Shown piece after piece: positions 9,241 through 18,504 of a stretch of 64,000 bases of DNA (position 1 is its first letter; each line of letters begins with the position of its first letter). Made by a program: the position numbers and the translations under genes. The notes below the pieces were generated by a model. That model saw nothing but the letters and a program-made list of their open reading frames with translations. It did not search any database and was not told the origin of the DNA. This DNA comes from Tatumella sp. JGM91 (lineage in GTDB: Bacteria; Pseudomonadota; Gammaproteobacteria; Enterobacterales; Enterobacteriaceae), in NCBI RefSeq assembly GCF_018257575.1, contig NZ_JAERJP010000007.1, forward strand, positions 62,001-126,000, written 5' to 3'.

Positions 9241-10265
9241 AGTTCGGTAAGGGAAATCAGGTTAACCGGCGGGTTAAAAAGTCGCCTGCGGCAGCGGCCA
9301 GACCAAGGTCTAAGCCAAAGCCAAAACGGGTATCTAAAGAGAAAGCACTGCGCGGCGGGTGGCAGGAGCAATGGCATTATGCCTGGCGCGGAATGCTTGC
9401 CGATATGCTGCGTCAGCCGTTAGCGACCTTACTGACGGTAACCGTTATCGCTATTTCACTGACACTGCCCAGTGTCTGTTATATCGTCTGGAAAAACGTC
9501 GATCAGGCTGCGACCGAATGGTATCCGGCACCTCAGCTGACGGTCTATCTGTCGAAAACACTGGATGATGACGCAGCACAGAATGTGATTAACCAGCTGA
9601 AACAGACAGACGGCGTGCAGCATGTGGATTATCTCAGCCGAGAAGAAGCACTGAATGAATTCCGTAACTGGTCCGGATTTGGCGGTGCGATGGATATGCT
9701 TGAGCAGAATCCTCTGCCAGCGGTGGCGATTATCACGCCGTCACTGAATTTCCAGAATTCAGAGACCATGAATACCCTGCGTGATCGGGTAGCAAAAGTG
9801 AGTGGTATTGATGAGGTCCGGATGGATGACAGCTGGTTTGCCCGGCTTTCAGCTCTGACCGGACTTGTCGGTCAGGTGGCTTTAATGATCGGGCTGCTGA
9901 TGGTGGTGGCCGTCTTCCTGGTGATTGGTAACAGTGTCCGGCTGAGTATTTTTGCCCGCCGCGATACGATTAATGTACAGAAACTGATCGGTGCAACAGA
10001 TGGCTTTATTCTGCGCCCCTTTGTTTACGGCGGTGCGATGCTTGGATTATCCGGCGCTTTTGTCTCGCTGATTTTATCAGAGGTTCTGGTCTTCCGGCTG
10101 GAGTCGGTGGTCTCCCATGTCGCCAGTGTGTTCAGTACTTCTTTTACACTGACGGGTTTCTCATGGGATGAAGCGTTACTGCTATTACTGGTTTCGGCGA
10201 TGGTGGGCTGGATAGCCGCCTGGCTGGCGACGGCACAACATTTACGCCGTTTTACACCGCAGTAA
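9237..10265 (+). CDS. ftsX: Cell division protein FtsX
   Basis: Membrane partner of FtsE in the divisome; its periplasmic loop recruits EnvC. The 342 residues show a very basic, Pro-rich cytoplasmic N-terminus (about 1-40), a first membrane helix ([20 protein letters not shown]), a large periplasmic domain, and three C-terminal membrane segments. Family sequences include [21 protein letters not shown] and [22 protein letters not shown]. It overlaps ftsE by 4 bp and is followed after 245 bp by rpoH, the universal enterobacterial order. Confidence 0.95.
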   Translation: MKFGKGNQVNRRVKKSPAAAARPRSKPKPKRVSKEKALRGGWQEQWHYAWRGMLADMLRQPLATLLTVTVIAISLTLPSVCYIVWKNVDQAATEWYPAPQLTVYLSKTLDDDAAQNVINQLKQTDGVQHVDYLSREEALNEFRNWSGFGGAMDMLEQNPLPAVAIITPSLNFQNSETMNTLRDRVAKVSGIDEVRMDDSWFARLSALTGLVGQVALMIGLLMVVAVFLVIGNSVRLSIFARRDTINVQKLIGATDGFILRPFVYGGAMLGLSGAFVSLILSEVLVFRLESVVSHVASVFSTSFTLTGFSWDEALLLLLVSAMVGWIAAWLATAQHLRRFTPQ

Positions 10266-10376
10266 TCAGGGGAAATATTTTTTTGCTATACTTTTCCTCT
10301 GTTGCCAAAGGTCGGGGAGCAGAGGAGCTTTCCCCGCAGTACTCCGGGCCTTGTCAAAATATTCACAGGTAAAAAT

Positions 10377-10403
10377 GAACCTGTGGATAACTTTTGTGTC
10401 TTA
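10377..10403 (+). promoter_or_regulatory. Sigma-E-type promoter of rpoH (P3-like)
   Basis: GAACCT (10377-10382), 15 bp, then GTCTTA (10398-10403) matches the layout of the sigma-E promoter of E. coli rpoH, which links extracytoplasmic stress to sigma-32 synthesis. It overlaps a DnaA-box-like sequence (10382-10390). Confidence 0.65.
10382..10390 (-). promoter_or_regulatory. DnaA box in the rpoH promoter region
   Basis: The complement reads TTATCCACA, the consensus DnaA box. E. coli rpoH also has DnaA boxes between its promoters, where DnaA represses transcription, so position and sequence agree. Confidence 0.6.
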
Positions 10404-10510
10404 ATGATTAATAGCACGCATTGCTTTCGATCTTTTGACACGGCTGACATAATAGAGGTGCTGGTTGTAAGGATCAGGCAATATTTTTTATGAATTCTGA
10501 GAGGGTTTGA

Positions 10511-11368
10511 ATGACCAAAGAAATGCAAGCTCTGGCTATTGCTCCTCTGGGTAATCTTGATGCATATATCCGGGCGGCTAATGGCTGCCCGATGCTGACA
10601 GCCGATGAGGAAAAAATGCTGGCTGAACGGCTGCATTACCAAGGCGATCTGGATGCAGCCAAAAAGCTGATCCTGTCACATTTGCGCTTTGTGGTTCATA
10701 TCGCTCGTAATTATGCAGGTTATGGTTTACCTCAGGCTGACCTTGTTCAGGAAGGTAATATCGGTCTGATGAAGGCGGTACGCCGTTTTAACCCCGAAGT
10801 GGGTGTGCGTCTGGTCTCGTTCGCGGTGCACTGGATCAAAGCTGAAATTCACGAATATGTACTGCGTAACTGGCGGATCGTGAAAGTAGCAACCACCAAA
10901 GCACAGCGGAAGTTATTCTTTAATCTGCGTAAAACCAAACAGCGGCTTGGCTGGTTTAACCAGGATGAAGTTGAAATGGTGGCGCGCGAGCTGGGTGTCA
11001 GCAGTAAAGACGTACGTGAGATGGAATCGCGGATGGCGGCTCAGGATATGACTTTCGATCCGACTCCGGACGATGAAAATGCCGAGGGTAAGTCTGCAGC
11101 ACCGGTGTTTTATCTGCAGGACAAAACGTCTGATTTTGCTGATGGTATCGAAGAAGATAACTGGGAATCACACGCAGCCGACAAACTCAGTGATGCTATG
11201 CAGGGGCTCGACGAACGCAGCCAGCATATTATTCGCGCCCGCTGGCTGGATGATGACAACAAAACCACATTGCAGGAGCTGGCCGATAAGTACGGTGTTT
11301 CCGCTGAGCGTGTTCGTCAGCTGGAAAAAAATGCGATGAAAAAACTGCGTGTTGCTATCGAAGCATGA
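10511..11368 (+). CDS. rpoH: RNA polymerase heat-shock sigma factor RpoH (sigma-32)
   Basis: Directs transcription of chaperone and protease genes on heat shock. The 285-residue protein carries region 2 ([21 protein letters not shown], in part, then [24 protein letters not shown]), the sigma-32-specific RpoH box [10 protein letters not shown], and the region 4 helix-turn-helix ([25 protein letters not shown], in part). The start lies behind GAGAGGG. The 245-bp leader holds a sigma-E-type promoter. A strong terminator follows at 11393-11417. Confidence 0.98.
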   Translation: MTKEMQALAIAPLGNLDAYIRAANGCPMLTADEEKMLAERLHYQGDLDAAKKLILSHLRFVVHIARNYAGYGLPQADLVQEGNIGLMKAVRRFNPEVGVRLVSFAVHWIKAEIHEYVLRNWRIVKVATTKAQRKLFFNLRKTKQRLGWFNQDEVEMVARELGVSSKDVREMESRMAAQDMTFDPTPDDENAEGKSAAPVFYLQDKTSDFADGIEEDNWESHAADKLSDAMQGLDERSQHIIRARWLDDDNKTTLQELADKYGVSAERVRQLEKNAMKKLRVAIEA

Positions 11369-11392
11369 TAAGACGACAGTGCAGTCACAGCA

Positions 11393-11417
11393 GGGTGGCC
11401 CATGGCCACCCTTTTTT
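11393..11417 (+). terminator. Rho-independent terminator of rpoH
   Basis: GGGTGGCC / GGCCACCC (arms 11393-11400 and 11404-11411) with a CAT loop, followed by six T (11412-11417). It closes the rpoH transcript just before convergent panM. Confidence 0.85.
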
Positions 11418-11428
11418 ATGCCTGTTAT

Positions 11429-11821
11429 TCAACGGGTTTTAGACCAGCACTGCGGGTGCTGTGGCTGAAAACCACAGTATTGTAAAAAAAGGCAGGCCGC
11501 GTCAGAAAACGGGAACCCTGCCGTGCTGATTTCCCAGTGGCTGATCGCCGGATTCATCCGCAGGGTTTCTTCCAGCAAAAAATATCCGACACCGCGTCTG
11601 CGGGTGGCTTCCCTTACCATGAACCGCCGGATATTCCCGGTCTGGTGTTGCACCTGTAATTCAAGCCCCGCCAGCAGCCGCTGATTAAAACGGGCAACAT
11701 ACCATTCCGGGTGATTCGTGCTGTTCAGGTACTGTTCTGCCGGGGTCTCCGGCCATATTTTCTTCAGGTCAGCCAGGTCCTGTGCTGAGGGATCGGACAG
11801 TCGTTCTATGGTCAGTCTCAT
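11429..11821 (-). CDS. panM: PanD maturation factor PanM (GNAT fold)
   Basis: Acetyltransferase-fold protein that triggers self-cleavage of the pro-enzyme PanD (aspartate decarboxylase) and adjusts beta-alanine and CoA synthesis to CoA levels. The 130-residue reading begins MRLTIERLSD and has the acetyl-CoA loop MVREATRRRGVGYFLLEE, like PanM of E. coli. An in-frame ATG 13 codons upstream (11860) exists, but the family N-terminus favours 11821; neither has a strong ribosome site. In E. coli the liv amino-acid operon lies between this gene and ugpB; here ugpB follows directly and divergently. Confidence 0.85.
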   Translation of the reverse strand: MRLTIERLSDPSAQDLADLKKIWPETPAEQYLNSTNHPEWYVARFNQRLLAGLELQVQHQTGNIRRFMVREATRRRGVGYFLLEETLRMNPAISHWEISTAGFPFSDAACLFLQYCGFQPQHPQCWSKTR

Positions 11822-11893
11822 GGTGATATCCGGTTCTGTTGGCAGGCCGGGGAAAGGCATCCGGGCGAAGATACTATGATCTTTTCCTGATAT

Positions 11894-11957
11894 CTGTCAT
11901 TACCCGGTCATATCTCTGTCATCTTATATTAATTTTTCTGTCATTTTTCCGTGTCAT
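11894..11957 (+). promoter_or_regulatory. Pho box array upstream of ugpB
   Basis: CTGTCAT-like heptamers occur at 11894, 11905 (CGGTCAT), 11916, 11938 and 11951 (GTGTCAT). The first three are spaced exactly 11 bp apart and the fourth follows at 22 bp, the periodicity of PhoB binding units. This predicts induction of the ugp operon by phosphate starvation, as known for E. coli. Confidence 0.8.
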
Positions 11958-12007
11958 TTTACCTCGCGAACTTCCCATAGCGCACGATCATGCCACAGGA
12001 TAAAACT

Positions 12008-13327
12008 ATGTCAGTTCTTAAATTTCGTCGTCATGCCGCATGTGTAATGCTGGCATTAGGGTTGAGCGGAAATGCTTTCGCTGTGACCGAAATACCTTTC
12101 TGGCATTCCATGGAAGGCGGGCTGGGTACCGAAGTTGATTCGCTGGCCCAGCGTTTTAACCAGACACACCCGGAATATAAAATTGTACCGGTGTACAAAG
12201 GTAACTACGAACAGAGCCTTGCGGCCGGTATTGCTGCTGTTCGCAGCGGTGATGCACCTGCAATATTACAGGTGTATGAAGTGGGTACGGCTACCATGAT
12301 GGCATCGCATGCGATTAAACCGGTCTATCAGGTCTTTAAAGATGCCGGTGTGCCTTTTGATGAGCAGCAGTTTGTACCGACGATCGTTGGTTATTACAGT
12401 GACGCAAAAACCGGTCATATGCTGTCTGAGCCTTTTAACAGCTCGACACCGGTACTGTATTACAACAAGGATGCGTTCAAAAAAGCCGGCCTGAATCCTG
12501 ATCAGCCACCAAAAACCTGGCAGGAACTTGAAGCGGATGCTGCTGCACTGCGTAAGTCAGGGATGAGCTGCGGTTATGCCAGTGGCTGGCAAGGCTGGAT
12601 TCAGCTCGAAGAATTCAGTGCATGGCATGGTCTGCCGTTTGCTTCTGAGAATAACGGGTTTGATGGCACAGACGCCAAACTGGTGTTTAATGGCCCTGAG
12701 CAGATTCGCCATATTGAGATGCTGGAACGCATGAACAAGGCAGGTACCTTTACCTACTTTGGGCGGAAAGATGAGTCGACTGCTAAGTTCTACAGTGGTG
12801 ACTGCGGAATGACAACCGCCTCGTCCGCCTCTCTGGCAGATATCCGGCAGTATGCCAAATTTAATTTTGGTGTCGGGATGATGCCATACGATGAAACAGT
12901 GAAGAACGCACCGCAGAATGCCATGATTGGCGGAGCCAGTCTGTGGGTGATGCGTGGTCAGAATGATGCAACTTATAAAGGGGTCGCTGAGTTTCTGAAA
13001 TACCTTGCACAGCCGGAAATTGCTGCCGAATGGCATCAGAAAACCGGTTACCTGCCGGCAACAACGGCAGCCTATGATCTTAGTCGCCAGCAGGGCTTCT
13101 ACCAGAAGAACCCCGGTGCTGATATCGCCATGAAACAAATGCTGAACAAGCCGCCGCTCGCCTTTACTAAAGGTCTGCGTCTGGGCAATATGCCACAGAT
13201 CCGTACCGTGGTGGATGAAGAACTGGAAAGTGTCTGGACCGGGAAAGAAACCCCGAAAGCAGCACTGGATAATGCCGTTACACGTGGTAATCAGTTACTT
13301 CGTCGCTTCCAGCAGCAGGTTAATTAG
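12008..13327 (+). CDS. ugpB: Glycerol-3-phosphate ABC transporter, periplasmic binding protein
   Basis: Captures sn-glycerol-3-phosphate and glycerophosphodiesters in the periplasm for UgpAEC. The 439-residue precursor has a signal peptide cleaved after GLSGNAFA, then the mature start [15 protein letters not shown], with conserved [30 protein letters not shown] and [14 protein letters not shown] prefer ATG 12008 (AGGA 8 bases upstream) over ATG 11990. It is the first gene of ugpBAECQ and lies behind a Pho box array. Confidence 0.96.
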   Translation: MSVLKFRRHAACVMLALGLSGNAFAVTEIPFWHSMEGGLGTEVDSLAQRFNQTHPEYKIVPVYKGNYEQSLAAGIAAVRSGDAPAILQVYEVGTATMMASHAIKPVYQVFKDAGVPFDEQQFVPTIVGYYSDAKTGHMLSEPFNSSTPVLYYNKDAFKKAGLNPDQPPKTWQELEADAAALRKSGMSCGYASGWQGWIQLEEFSAWHGLPFASENNGFDGTDAKLVFNGPEQIRHIEMLERMNKAGTFTYFGRKDESTAKFYSGDCGMTTASSASLADIRQYAKFNFGVGMMPYDETVKNAPQNAMIGGASLWVMRGQNDATYKGVAEFLKYLAQPEIAAEWHQKTGYLPATTAAYDLSRQQGFYQKNPGADIAMKQMLNKPPLAFTKGLRLGNMPQIRTVVDEELESVWTGKETPKAALDNAVTRGNQLLRRFQQQVN

Positions 13328-13347
13328 TCAAATTACCTGCGGAAAAA

Positions 13348-13392
13348 GCCGCGTCTGTCAGAGATTACTCCAGTATAACTGACAGTCGCGGC
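13348..13392 (+). repeat. Inverted repeat between ugpB and ugpA
   Basis: Arms GCCGCGTCTGTCAG (13348-13361) and CTGACAGTCGCGGC (13379-13392) pair with one mismatch. It lies in the only sizeable gap of the operon, where such hairpins often stabilise the abundant binding-protein mRNA and lower expression of the membrane subunits. Confidence 0.6.
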
Positions 13393-13423
13393 CCGGAGGT
13401 CTACCGCCTGAGGTCAGGGTTTT

Positions 13424-14311
13424 ATGTCATCTTCTCGTCCCGTTTTTCGTCACCGTACACTGCCTTATCTGCTGCTGCTGCCCCAGATTGTGATTACGGT
13501 TATTTTCTTTATCTGGCCTGCCGCCGAAGCCTTGTGGTATTCGGTACTAAACCTCGACCCGTTTGGTTTTTCGGCACATTTTGTCGGGCTGGAGAATTTT
13601 ACTCAGCTATTCCGGGATCCTTACTATCTGGACTCCTTTAAAACCACCCTGGTTTTCAGCTTTCTGGTGGCGGGTATCGGGTTGTTGATTTCGTTATTTC
13701 TGGCGGCACTGGTCGACCATGTACTGCGGCTGAAAAAGTTCTATCAGACCCTGTTGCTGCTTCCTTATGCGGTTGCTCCGGCGATTGCCGCGGTACTCTG
13801 GATGTTCCTGTTTAACCCGGGGATGGGTGTTATCAGCCATTTTTTGCAAAGTATTGGCTATAACTGGAACTATGCGCAAAACAGTGGCCAGGCGATGTTC
13901 CTGGTGGTACTGGCCTCCATATGGCAGCAGATCAGTTACAACTTCCTGTTCTTTTTTGCCGGATTACAGTCGATACCCCGGTCACTGGTCGAAGCGGCTG
14001 CGCTGGATGGTGCCGGGCCGGTCAGGCGTTTTATACATCTTTCGTTACCACTGATCGCTCCCGTCAGTTTCTTTTTGCTGGTAGTCAATCTGGTGTATGC
14101 CTTCTTTGATACCTTCCCGGTGATAGATGCCGCCACCCAGGGCGGGCCGGTACAGTCAACCACCACGCTGATTTATAAAATTTATCGTGAAGGTTTTACT
14201 GGTCTTGATCTCAGCTCATCAGCCGCACAGTCGGTCGTTCTGATGGTCATTGTGATTTTGCTGACGGTTGTGCAGTTCCGTTTTATTGAACGTAAGGTTC
14301 GTTATCAATGA
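13424..14311 (+). CDS. ugpA: Glycerol-3-phosphate ABC transporter permease UgpA
   Basis: Inner-membrane permease subunit forming a heterodimer with UgpE. The 295 residues have six membrane segments and the EAA loop contacting UgpC ([24 protein letters not shown], quoted in part as [10 protein letters not shown]). Length equals the E. coli protein. It starts 96 bp after ugpB behind a GGAGG-like site further upstream, and its stop overlaps the ugpE ATG by 4 bp. Confidence 0.96.
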   Translation: MSSSRPVFRHRTLPYLLLLPQIVITVIFFIWPAAEALWYSVLNLDPFGFSAHFVGLENFTQLFRDPYYLDSFKTTLVFSFLVAGIGLLISLFLAALVDHVLRLKKFYQTLLLLPYAVAPAIAAVLWMFLFNPGMGVISHFLQSIGYNWNYAQNSGQAMFLVVLASIWQQISYNFLFFFAGLQSIPRSLVEAAALDGAGPVRRFIHLSLPLIAPVSFFLLVVNLVYAFFDTFPVIDAATQGGPVQSTTTLIYKIYREGFTGLDLSSSAAQSVVLMVIVILLTVVQFRFIERKVRYQ

Positions 14312-15153
14312 TAGAAAATCGCCGTGGATTAGATATCTTCAGTCACGTCATGCTATGGCTGGGGATCCTTACTATTCTGTTTCCGCTGTATGTCGCTTTT
14401 GTTGCGGCCACAATGGATAACCATCAGGTGTTCCAGTCCCCGATATCCCTGTTGCCGGGCGGCCATTTCTGGCAAAACATCGATACGATTTGGACCCGGG
14501 GTGTCAGCCCGAACAGCCCGCCCATCGGTCAGATGCTGTTGAATAGCATCATCATGGCACTGGGGATTACGGTCGGTAAAATTGCTATTTCGATCATTTC
14601 TGCGTTTGCGCTGGTGTGGTTCCGTTTCCCGTTACGGCAGTTTTTTTTCTGGATGATTTTTATCACTCTGATGTTACCGGTGGAAGTGCGTATTTTTCCC
14701 ACCGTGGAAGTGATTTCAAAATTACATATGCTGAACAGCTACAACGGATTGATCCTGCCGATGATGGCTTCTGCCACCGCGACATTCCTGTTTCGTCAGT
14801 TCTTTATGTCGATGCCCAACGAGTTGATAGAAGCAGCGCGGATCGATGGTGCCAGCCCGATGCGTTTTTTCTTCGATATCGTCTTACCCTTATCGAAAAC
14901 TAACCTGGCGGCACTGTTCGTTATTACATTTATATACGGCTGGAACCAGTATCTCTGGCCTCTGTTAATTACCAGTGATTCACGGATGAGTACCGCGGTC
15001 GCCGGGATCCGCAGCATGATTTCTCTGGGAGAAGGGGTGACCCAGTGGAATCTGGTGATGGCGGCGATGTTACTGACTCTGATCCCGCCATTAGTCGTGG
15101 TCCTTATTATGCAGCGTGCCTTTGTGAAAGGCCTGGTAGAGAGTGAGAAATAG
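14308..15153 (+). CDS. ugpE: Glycerol-3-phosphate ABC transporter permease UgpE
   Basis: Second permease subunit of the Ugp transporter in the inner membrane. The 281 residues include six hydrophobic segments and the EAA loop [20 protein letters not shown]. It overlaps ugpA by ATGA (14308-14311) and is followed after 2 bases by ugpC, so translation is tightly coupled along the operon. Confidence 0.96.
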   Translation: MIENRRGLDIFSHVMLWLGILTILFPLYVAFVAATMDNHQVFQSPISLLPGGHFWQNIDTIWTRGVSPNSPPIGQMLLNSIIMALGITVGKIAISIISAFALVWFRFPLRQFFFWMIFITLMLPVEVRIFPTVEVISKLHMLNSYNGLILPMMASATATFLFRQFFMSMPNELIEAARIDGASPMRFFFDIVLPLSKTNLAALFVITFIYGWNQYLWPLLITSDSRMSTAVAGIRSMISLGEGVTQWNLVMAAMLLTLIPPLVVVLIMQRAFVKGLVESEK

Positions 15154-15155
15154 TT

Positions 15156-16229
15156 ATGGCAAGTGTGCATTTTCAGGCAGTCACCAAATCTTACGACGGT
15201 AAAAACCGCATCCTCCAGCCTCTGGATATCACCATTAATGAAGGTGAATTTATGGTAATGGTCGGCCCTTCAGGGTGCGGTAAATCGACGTTACTGCGGA
15301 TGGTTGCCGGACTGGAAACCGTCAGTTCCGGTGATATCTATATTGATCAGCGGTGTGTTACCCGGCTGGAGCCAAAAGAGCGTGGCATTGCGATGGTATT
15401 CCAGAACTACGCGCTGTACCCGCATATGACGGTTGAGCAGAATATGGGTTATGGACTAAAGATCCGTGGTATGGGTAAAGAGCAGATCCGTCAGCGGGTA
15501 CTGAATGCAGCCCGTAGCCTGGAACTGGATGCATTACTGACCCGCCACCCGCGTGAACTGTCAGGCGGACAACGTCAGCGGGTCGCCATGGGCAGGGCGA
15601 TCGTCCGTGAGCCTTCAGTGTTCCTGTTTGATGAACCGTTATCTAACCTTGATGCCCGGCTAAGATCACAGATGCGGCTGGAATTACAGCAATTACATCA
15701 GCGGTTAAACACCACCAGTCTCTATGTTACCCATGATCAGGTAGAAGCGATGACGCTTGCCCAGCGGGTGATGGTGATGAATAAAGGCGTGGTGGAACAG
15801 GTGGGAACTCCGTCACAAGTTTATGAGAAACCTGCTACCACTTTTGTGGCCGGTTTTATCGGTTCACCGGCGATGAATCTGCTGCCGGGCAAAGTCAGTG
15901 CCGATGGCCGTGAGCTGGTGATAGATCCGCAATGCCGGATATTCCTGGCAGAACAACAGCCGGCACTGGCGAATCAGCTGGTGACTCTGGGGATCCGTCC
16001 TGAGCATATTCAGACGGTGGCTCAGTCTGCCAGCGCGATAGCCATGCAGGTGGAAACGCTGGAAATCCTGGGTGCAGATAATTTAGTGCATGGTAAAATC
16101 GGTGGTCAGCGGCTGGTGGTTCGGTTACCTCATGAACAGCGGCCTGCAGCCGGTACATTACTCTGGCTGGACTTTCCGTATCATGGACGGCATTTATTTA
16201 ATACCACCACAGGATTACGTCTGGAATGA
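15156..16229 (+). CDS. ugpC: Glycerol-3-phosphate ABC transporter ATPase UgpC
   Basis: Cytoplasmic ATPase that drives Ugp uptake; a MalK-type subunit with a C-terminal regulatory (TOBE) domain. The 357 residues show Walker [11 protein letters not shown]-loop [10 protein letters not shown], signature [15 protein letters not shown], Walker [13 protein letters not shown] and switch histidine YVTHDQ. Residues after about 235 form the regulatory domain (LGIRPEHIQ). Its last four bases overlap the ugpQ start (ATGA at 16226). Confidence 0.96.
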   Translation: MASVHFQAVTKSYDGKNRILQPLDITINEGEFMVMVGPSGCGKSTLLRMVAGLETVSSGDIYIDQRCVTRLEPKERGIAMVFQNYALYPHMTVEQNMGYGLKIRGMGKEQIRQRVLNAARSLELDALLTRHPRELSGGQRQRVAMGRAIVREPSVFLFDEPLSNLDARLRSQMRLELQQLHQRLNTTSLYVTHDQVEAMTLAQRVMVMNKGVVEQVGTPSQVYEKPATTFVAGFIGSPAMNLLPGKVSADGRELVIDPQCRIFLAEQQPALANQLVTLGIRPEHIQTVAQSASAIAMQVETLEILGADNLVHGKIGGQRLVVRLPHEQRPAAGTLLWLDFPYHGRHLFNTTTGLRLE

Positions 16230-16969
16230 TATATCAGCACTGGCCCTATCCGCATATCGTCGCCCACCGTGGCGGCGGAAAATATGCACCTGAAAATACC
16301 CTCGCGGCAATCGATACCGGGCATCGTTACGGTCATACCATGATCGAATTTGATGCCAAACTGTCTGCCGACGGGCAGGTTTTCTTACTGCATGATGATT
16401 CACTGGAACGTACGACCAACGGCCACGGGATTGCCGGGCTGCAGACATGGCAAAGCTTATCCGGTCTGGATGCCGGCAGCTGGTTTTCTGAGCAGTTCAG
16501 TGCAGAGCCTCTGGCGACGCTGCCGCAGGTTGCAGAACGTTGCCGCCAGTACAGGATGCTGGCAAACATCGAAATTAAGCCGACCCGCGGTGAAGATACG
16601 ATGACAGGCCGTGCTGTCGCACTGGCAGCAGAAAAACTCTGGCAGGGTCAGACGGCGCCGTTATTGTCTTCTTTTTCTCTGCAGGCACTGGCGGCTGCAC
16701 AGCAGGCAGTGCCGGGGCTTCCGCGCGGACTGTTACTGGACCAATGGCGCGACGACTGGCAGCAACTGACGATCCGGCTGGGATGTGTGGCCATTCACCT
16801 TAATCACCAGTTACTGGATGCTGAACGTGTCCGGTTACTGAAAGAGGCGGGGCTGCGTATTCTGGCTTATACGGTTAATCAGCCAGAGCGGGCCCGGCAG
16901 TTGCTCGGGCTGGGGGTCGATATGATTTGTACGGATAATATTGAGTATATCGGTCCTGATTTTCGCTGA
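16226..16969 (+). CDS. ugpQ: Cytosolic glycerophosphodiester phosphodiesterase UgpQ
   Basis: Hydrolyses glycerophosphodiesters imported by Ugp to glycerol-3-phosphate plus alcohol in the cytosol. The 247-residue protein (same length as E. coli) carries the GDPD catalytic motifs [28 protein letters not shown] and [13 protein letters not shown], with no signal peptide. It ends the ugp operon, overlapping ugpC by 4 bp, and is followed by a hairpin shared with convergent yhhA. Confidence 0.95.
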   Translation: MIYQHWPYPHIVAHRGGGKYAPENTLAAIDTGHRYGHTMIEFDAKLSADGQVFLLHDDSLERTTNGHGIAGLQTWQSLSGLDAGSWFSEQFSAEPLATLPQVAERCRQYRMLANIEIKPTRGEDTMTGRAVALAAEKLWQGQTAPLLSSFSLQALAAAQQAVPGLPRGLLLDQWRDDWQQLTIRLGCVAIHLNHQLLDAERVRLLKEAGLRILAYTVNQPERARQLLGLGVDMICTDNIEYIGPDFR

Positions 16970-16973
16970 GTTG

Positions 16974-16998
16974 ACGGGCGGGTTCTTTCCCCGCCCGT
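16974..16998. terminator. Hairpin between convergent ugpQ and yhhA
   Basis: ACGGGCGGG (16974-16982) pairs with CCCGCCCGT (16990-16998) across a 7-base loop. No long T-run is present on either side, so termination may be partial. Confidence 0.6.
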
Positions 16999-17004
16999 GA
17001 TATA

Positions 17005-17271
17005 TCAGGGTTGTGCATGAGTAATACGCTGCTGTGCGCGGTTTTGTTGCTGTTGTATTTTTTGCTGTAATGCCTGTGACTCCATCTGCTGATCATTACG
17101 CAGTTGCATTTGCTGCTGTTGCTGCTGCATTTGCATCTGATTCAGCATGCGTTGTTGTGACGGGTTATACATCCTGTCCGGCGGGCGAACTCCTGAAGGA
17201 TCATTATTGAGCGCTGCAGCGGCCAGCAGAGGACAGGCAGCAATAAGCACTGTCAGTAGCATTTTTTTCAT
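17005..17271 (-). CDS. yhhA: YhhA family small secreted protein (DUF2756), Gln/Met-rich
   Basis: Function unknown. The 88-residue precursor has a clear signal peptide (MKKMLLTVLIAACPLLAAAA) and a mature part made almost wholly of Gln, Met, Arg and Asn repeats (MLNQMQMQQQQQQMQLRN), predicted helical and low-complexity. The start at 17271 follows GGAGG at good spacing; an earlier in-frame ATG (17295) lacks a ribosome site. Located after ugpQ as in E. coli. Confidence 0.85.
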   Translation of the reverse strand: MKKMLLTVLIAACPLLAAAALNNDPSGVRPPDRMYNPSQQRMLNQMQMQQQQQQMQLRNDQQMESQALQQKIQQQQNRAQQRITHAQP

Positions 17272-17452
17272 TGTGACCTCCGGTCTGAATCTCATCTGAC
17301 AACAGAGTTTCTGCAGCGGCCTGCGGATAACGGGCCTTTGTCGTGCAGAAAACGTATCTTCTCAAAGGCGGTCACAGTTTTTTTCCCGGCTAGTGCGGTT
17401 TTCCGCTGAAACATCAGCTACGCGGCGTAGTGATAAAAAAGCAAAATTTATC

Positions 17453-17482
17453 TTTACAAGTGATAATGATAATGATTATTAT
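17453..17482 (+). promoter_or_regulatory. ryhB promoter with overlapping Fur box
   Basis: TTTACA (17453-17458), 18 bp, then TATTAT (17477-17482) form a sigma-70 promoter. Between and over them lies GATAATGATAATGATTAT (from 17462), a close match to the Fur box, itself inside a larger near-palindrome ACAAGTGA...TCACTTGT. Fur-Fe2+ bound here would block the -10, giving induction on iron starvation. Confidence 0.8.
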
Positions 17483-17488
17483 TCACTT

Positions 17489-17586
17489 GTCTTCACGAGA
17501 CATCTCACTCAGATAGCTGGTGAAGACACGACATTGCTCACATTGCTTCCAGTATTTTTTGCCAGCCGTCAGGCTGGCTTTTTTTT
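17489..17586 (+). ncRNA. ryhB: RyhB iron-stress small RNA
   Basis: Hfq-dependent RNA that represses mRNAs of iron-using proteins when iron is short. The core CACGACATTGCTCACATTGC (from 17527) is the conserved RyhB seed region, followed by TTCCAGTATT and a terminator GCCAGCC-GTCA-GGCTGGC with eight T (17561-17586). The 5' part folds into a perfect 8-bp stem (GTCTTCAC 17489-17496 with GTGAAGAC 17520-17527). Length about 98 nt, close to the 90 nt of E. coli RyhB. Start is inferred from the promoter spacing. The position next to yhhW agrees with E. coli, where yhhX lies between them; yhhX and yhhY are absent here. The 427-bp gap holds no credible protein gene. Confidence 0.93.
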
Positions 17587-17698
17587 GCCCACAGCCTGCC
17601 AGCAGCAACCTTCATTTTTTTTGAACAGACCCATGAACTTTTTCCGCTATTTTTTCAGGCAGTTCGGGGTCAGACTATAAAAAACGGAGGATTAGCGA

Positions 17699-18394
17699 AT
17701 GATTTATTTACGTAAAGCGCAGGACCGTGGTTATGCACAGCATGGCTGGCTGGAAAGCTGGCATACTTTTTCCTTTGCCGGCTATCATGACCCGGATTTT
17801 ATGGGATTTTCGGCACTCAGGGTAATCAACGAAGATATTATTGCTCCGGGGCAGGGATTCGGAACCCATCCCCATAAAGATATGGAAATTCTGACCTATG
17901 TTCTGTCCGGAACGGTGGAACATCAGGACAGTATGGGCAATAAAGAACAGATTCCGGCGGGGGAATTTCAGATAATGAGTGCCGGGACCGGTGTCCGTCA
18001 CTCAGAATATAATCCCAGTGGCACAGAGCCGTTACATCTGTACCAGATCTGGATTATTCCGCAGACTACCGGCATCACTCCCCGCTATGGACAACGGCGA
18101 TTTGCTGACCAGCAGGGACGGCAGTGGGTATTGACACCCGATGGCCGGGAAGACTCGCTCACCGTCTGGCAGGATATGACATTATCCCGCTGGGCATTAG
18201 TGACCGGGGAGCAGGGGATGTTATCACCGCAAGCGGGGCGTAATATCTGGATTCAGGTGGTAAAAGGCCGCCTGACCATCAATGGGCAACAGGTGAATAC
18301 CAGCGATGCTCTGGCTATCCGCGATGAAGCCGAATTACAGATCACTGCCGACAGTGACGCCGAAATTCTTATCTTTGATTTACCCCCGGTCTGA
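17699..18394 (+). CDS. yhhW: Pirin-like protein YhhW (quercetin 2,3-dioxygenase family)
   Basis: Bicupin metalloprotein; the E. coli homologue cleaves quercetin in vitro, but its natural substrate is unknown. The 231 residues (same length as E. coli) contain the pirin metal site in GTHPHKDMEILTYVLSG and EHQDSMGN, with further ligands in AGTGVRHSEYNPS. It lies just downstream of ryhB, upstream of gntR, and ends at a hairpin (18415-18442). Start ATG follows GGAGG at 17686-17690. Confidence 0.93.
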   Translation: MIYLRKAQDRGYAQHGWLESWHTFSFAGYHDPDFMGFSALRVINEDIIAPGQGFGTHPHKDMEILTYVLSGTVEHQDSMGNKEQIPAGEFQIMSAGTGVRHSEYNPSGTEPLHLYQIWIIPQTTGITPRYGQRRFADQQGRQWVLTPDGREDSLTVWQDMTLSRWALVTGEQGMLSPQAGRNIWIQVVKGRLTINGQQVNTSDALAIRDEAELQITADSDAEILIFDLPPV

Positions 18395-18414
18395 AAATAA
18401 TCTCCAACACCAGG

Positions 18415-18442
18415 GCCCTGCCGGAATGATCGCCGGCGGGGC
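18415..18442 (+). terminator. Terminator after yhhW
   Basis: GCCCTGCCGG (18415-18424) pairs with CCGGCGGGGC (18433-18442) with one G-T wobble and is followed by ATTTTGT. It separates yhhW from gntR. Confidence 0.65.
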
Positions 18443-18504
18443 ATTTTGTCTGCGGAATTGATGCTAAACTCTGCCTAATTTCTCTGGTGTGAGTTGCGAT
18501 AACA

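Noticed and set aside
12557..13138. 193-codon reverse-strand frame inside ugpB
   Set aside because: It is antisense to a well-conserved gene and has no recognisable domain.
16974..16998. Possible REP-type repeat
   Set aside because: The hairpin occurs once between convergent genes and no second copy was seen; it is better called a terminator.
17393..17680. 95-codon open frame over the ryhB locus
   Set aside because: It spans the Fur box, the RyhB RNA and its terminator; the predicted peptide has no domain and no ribosome site.
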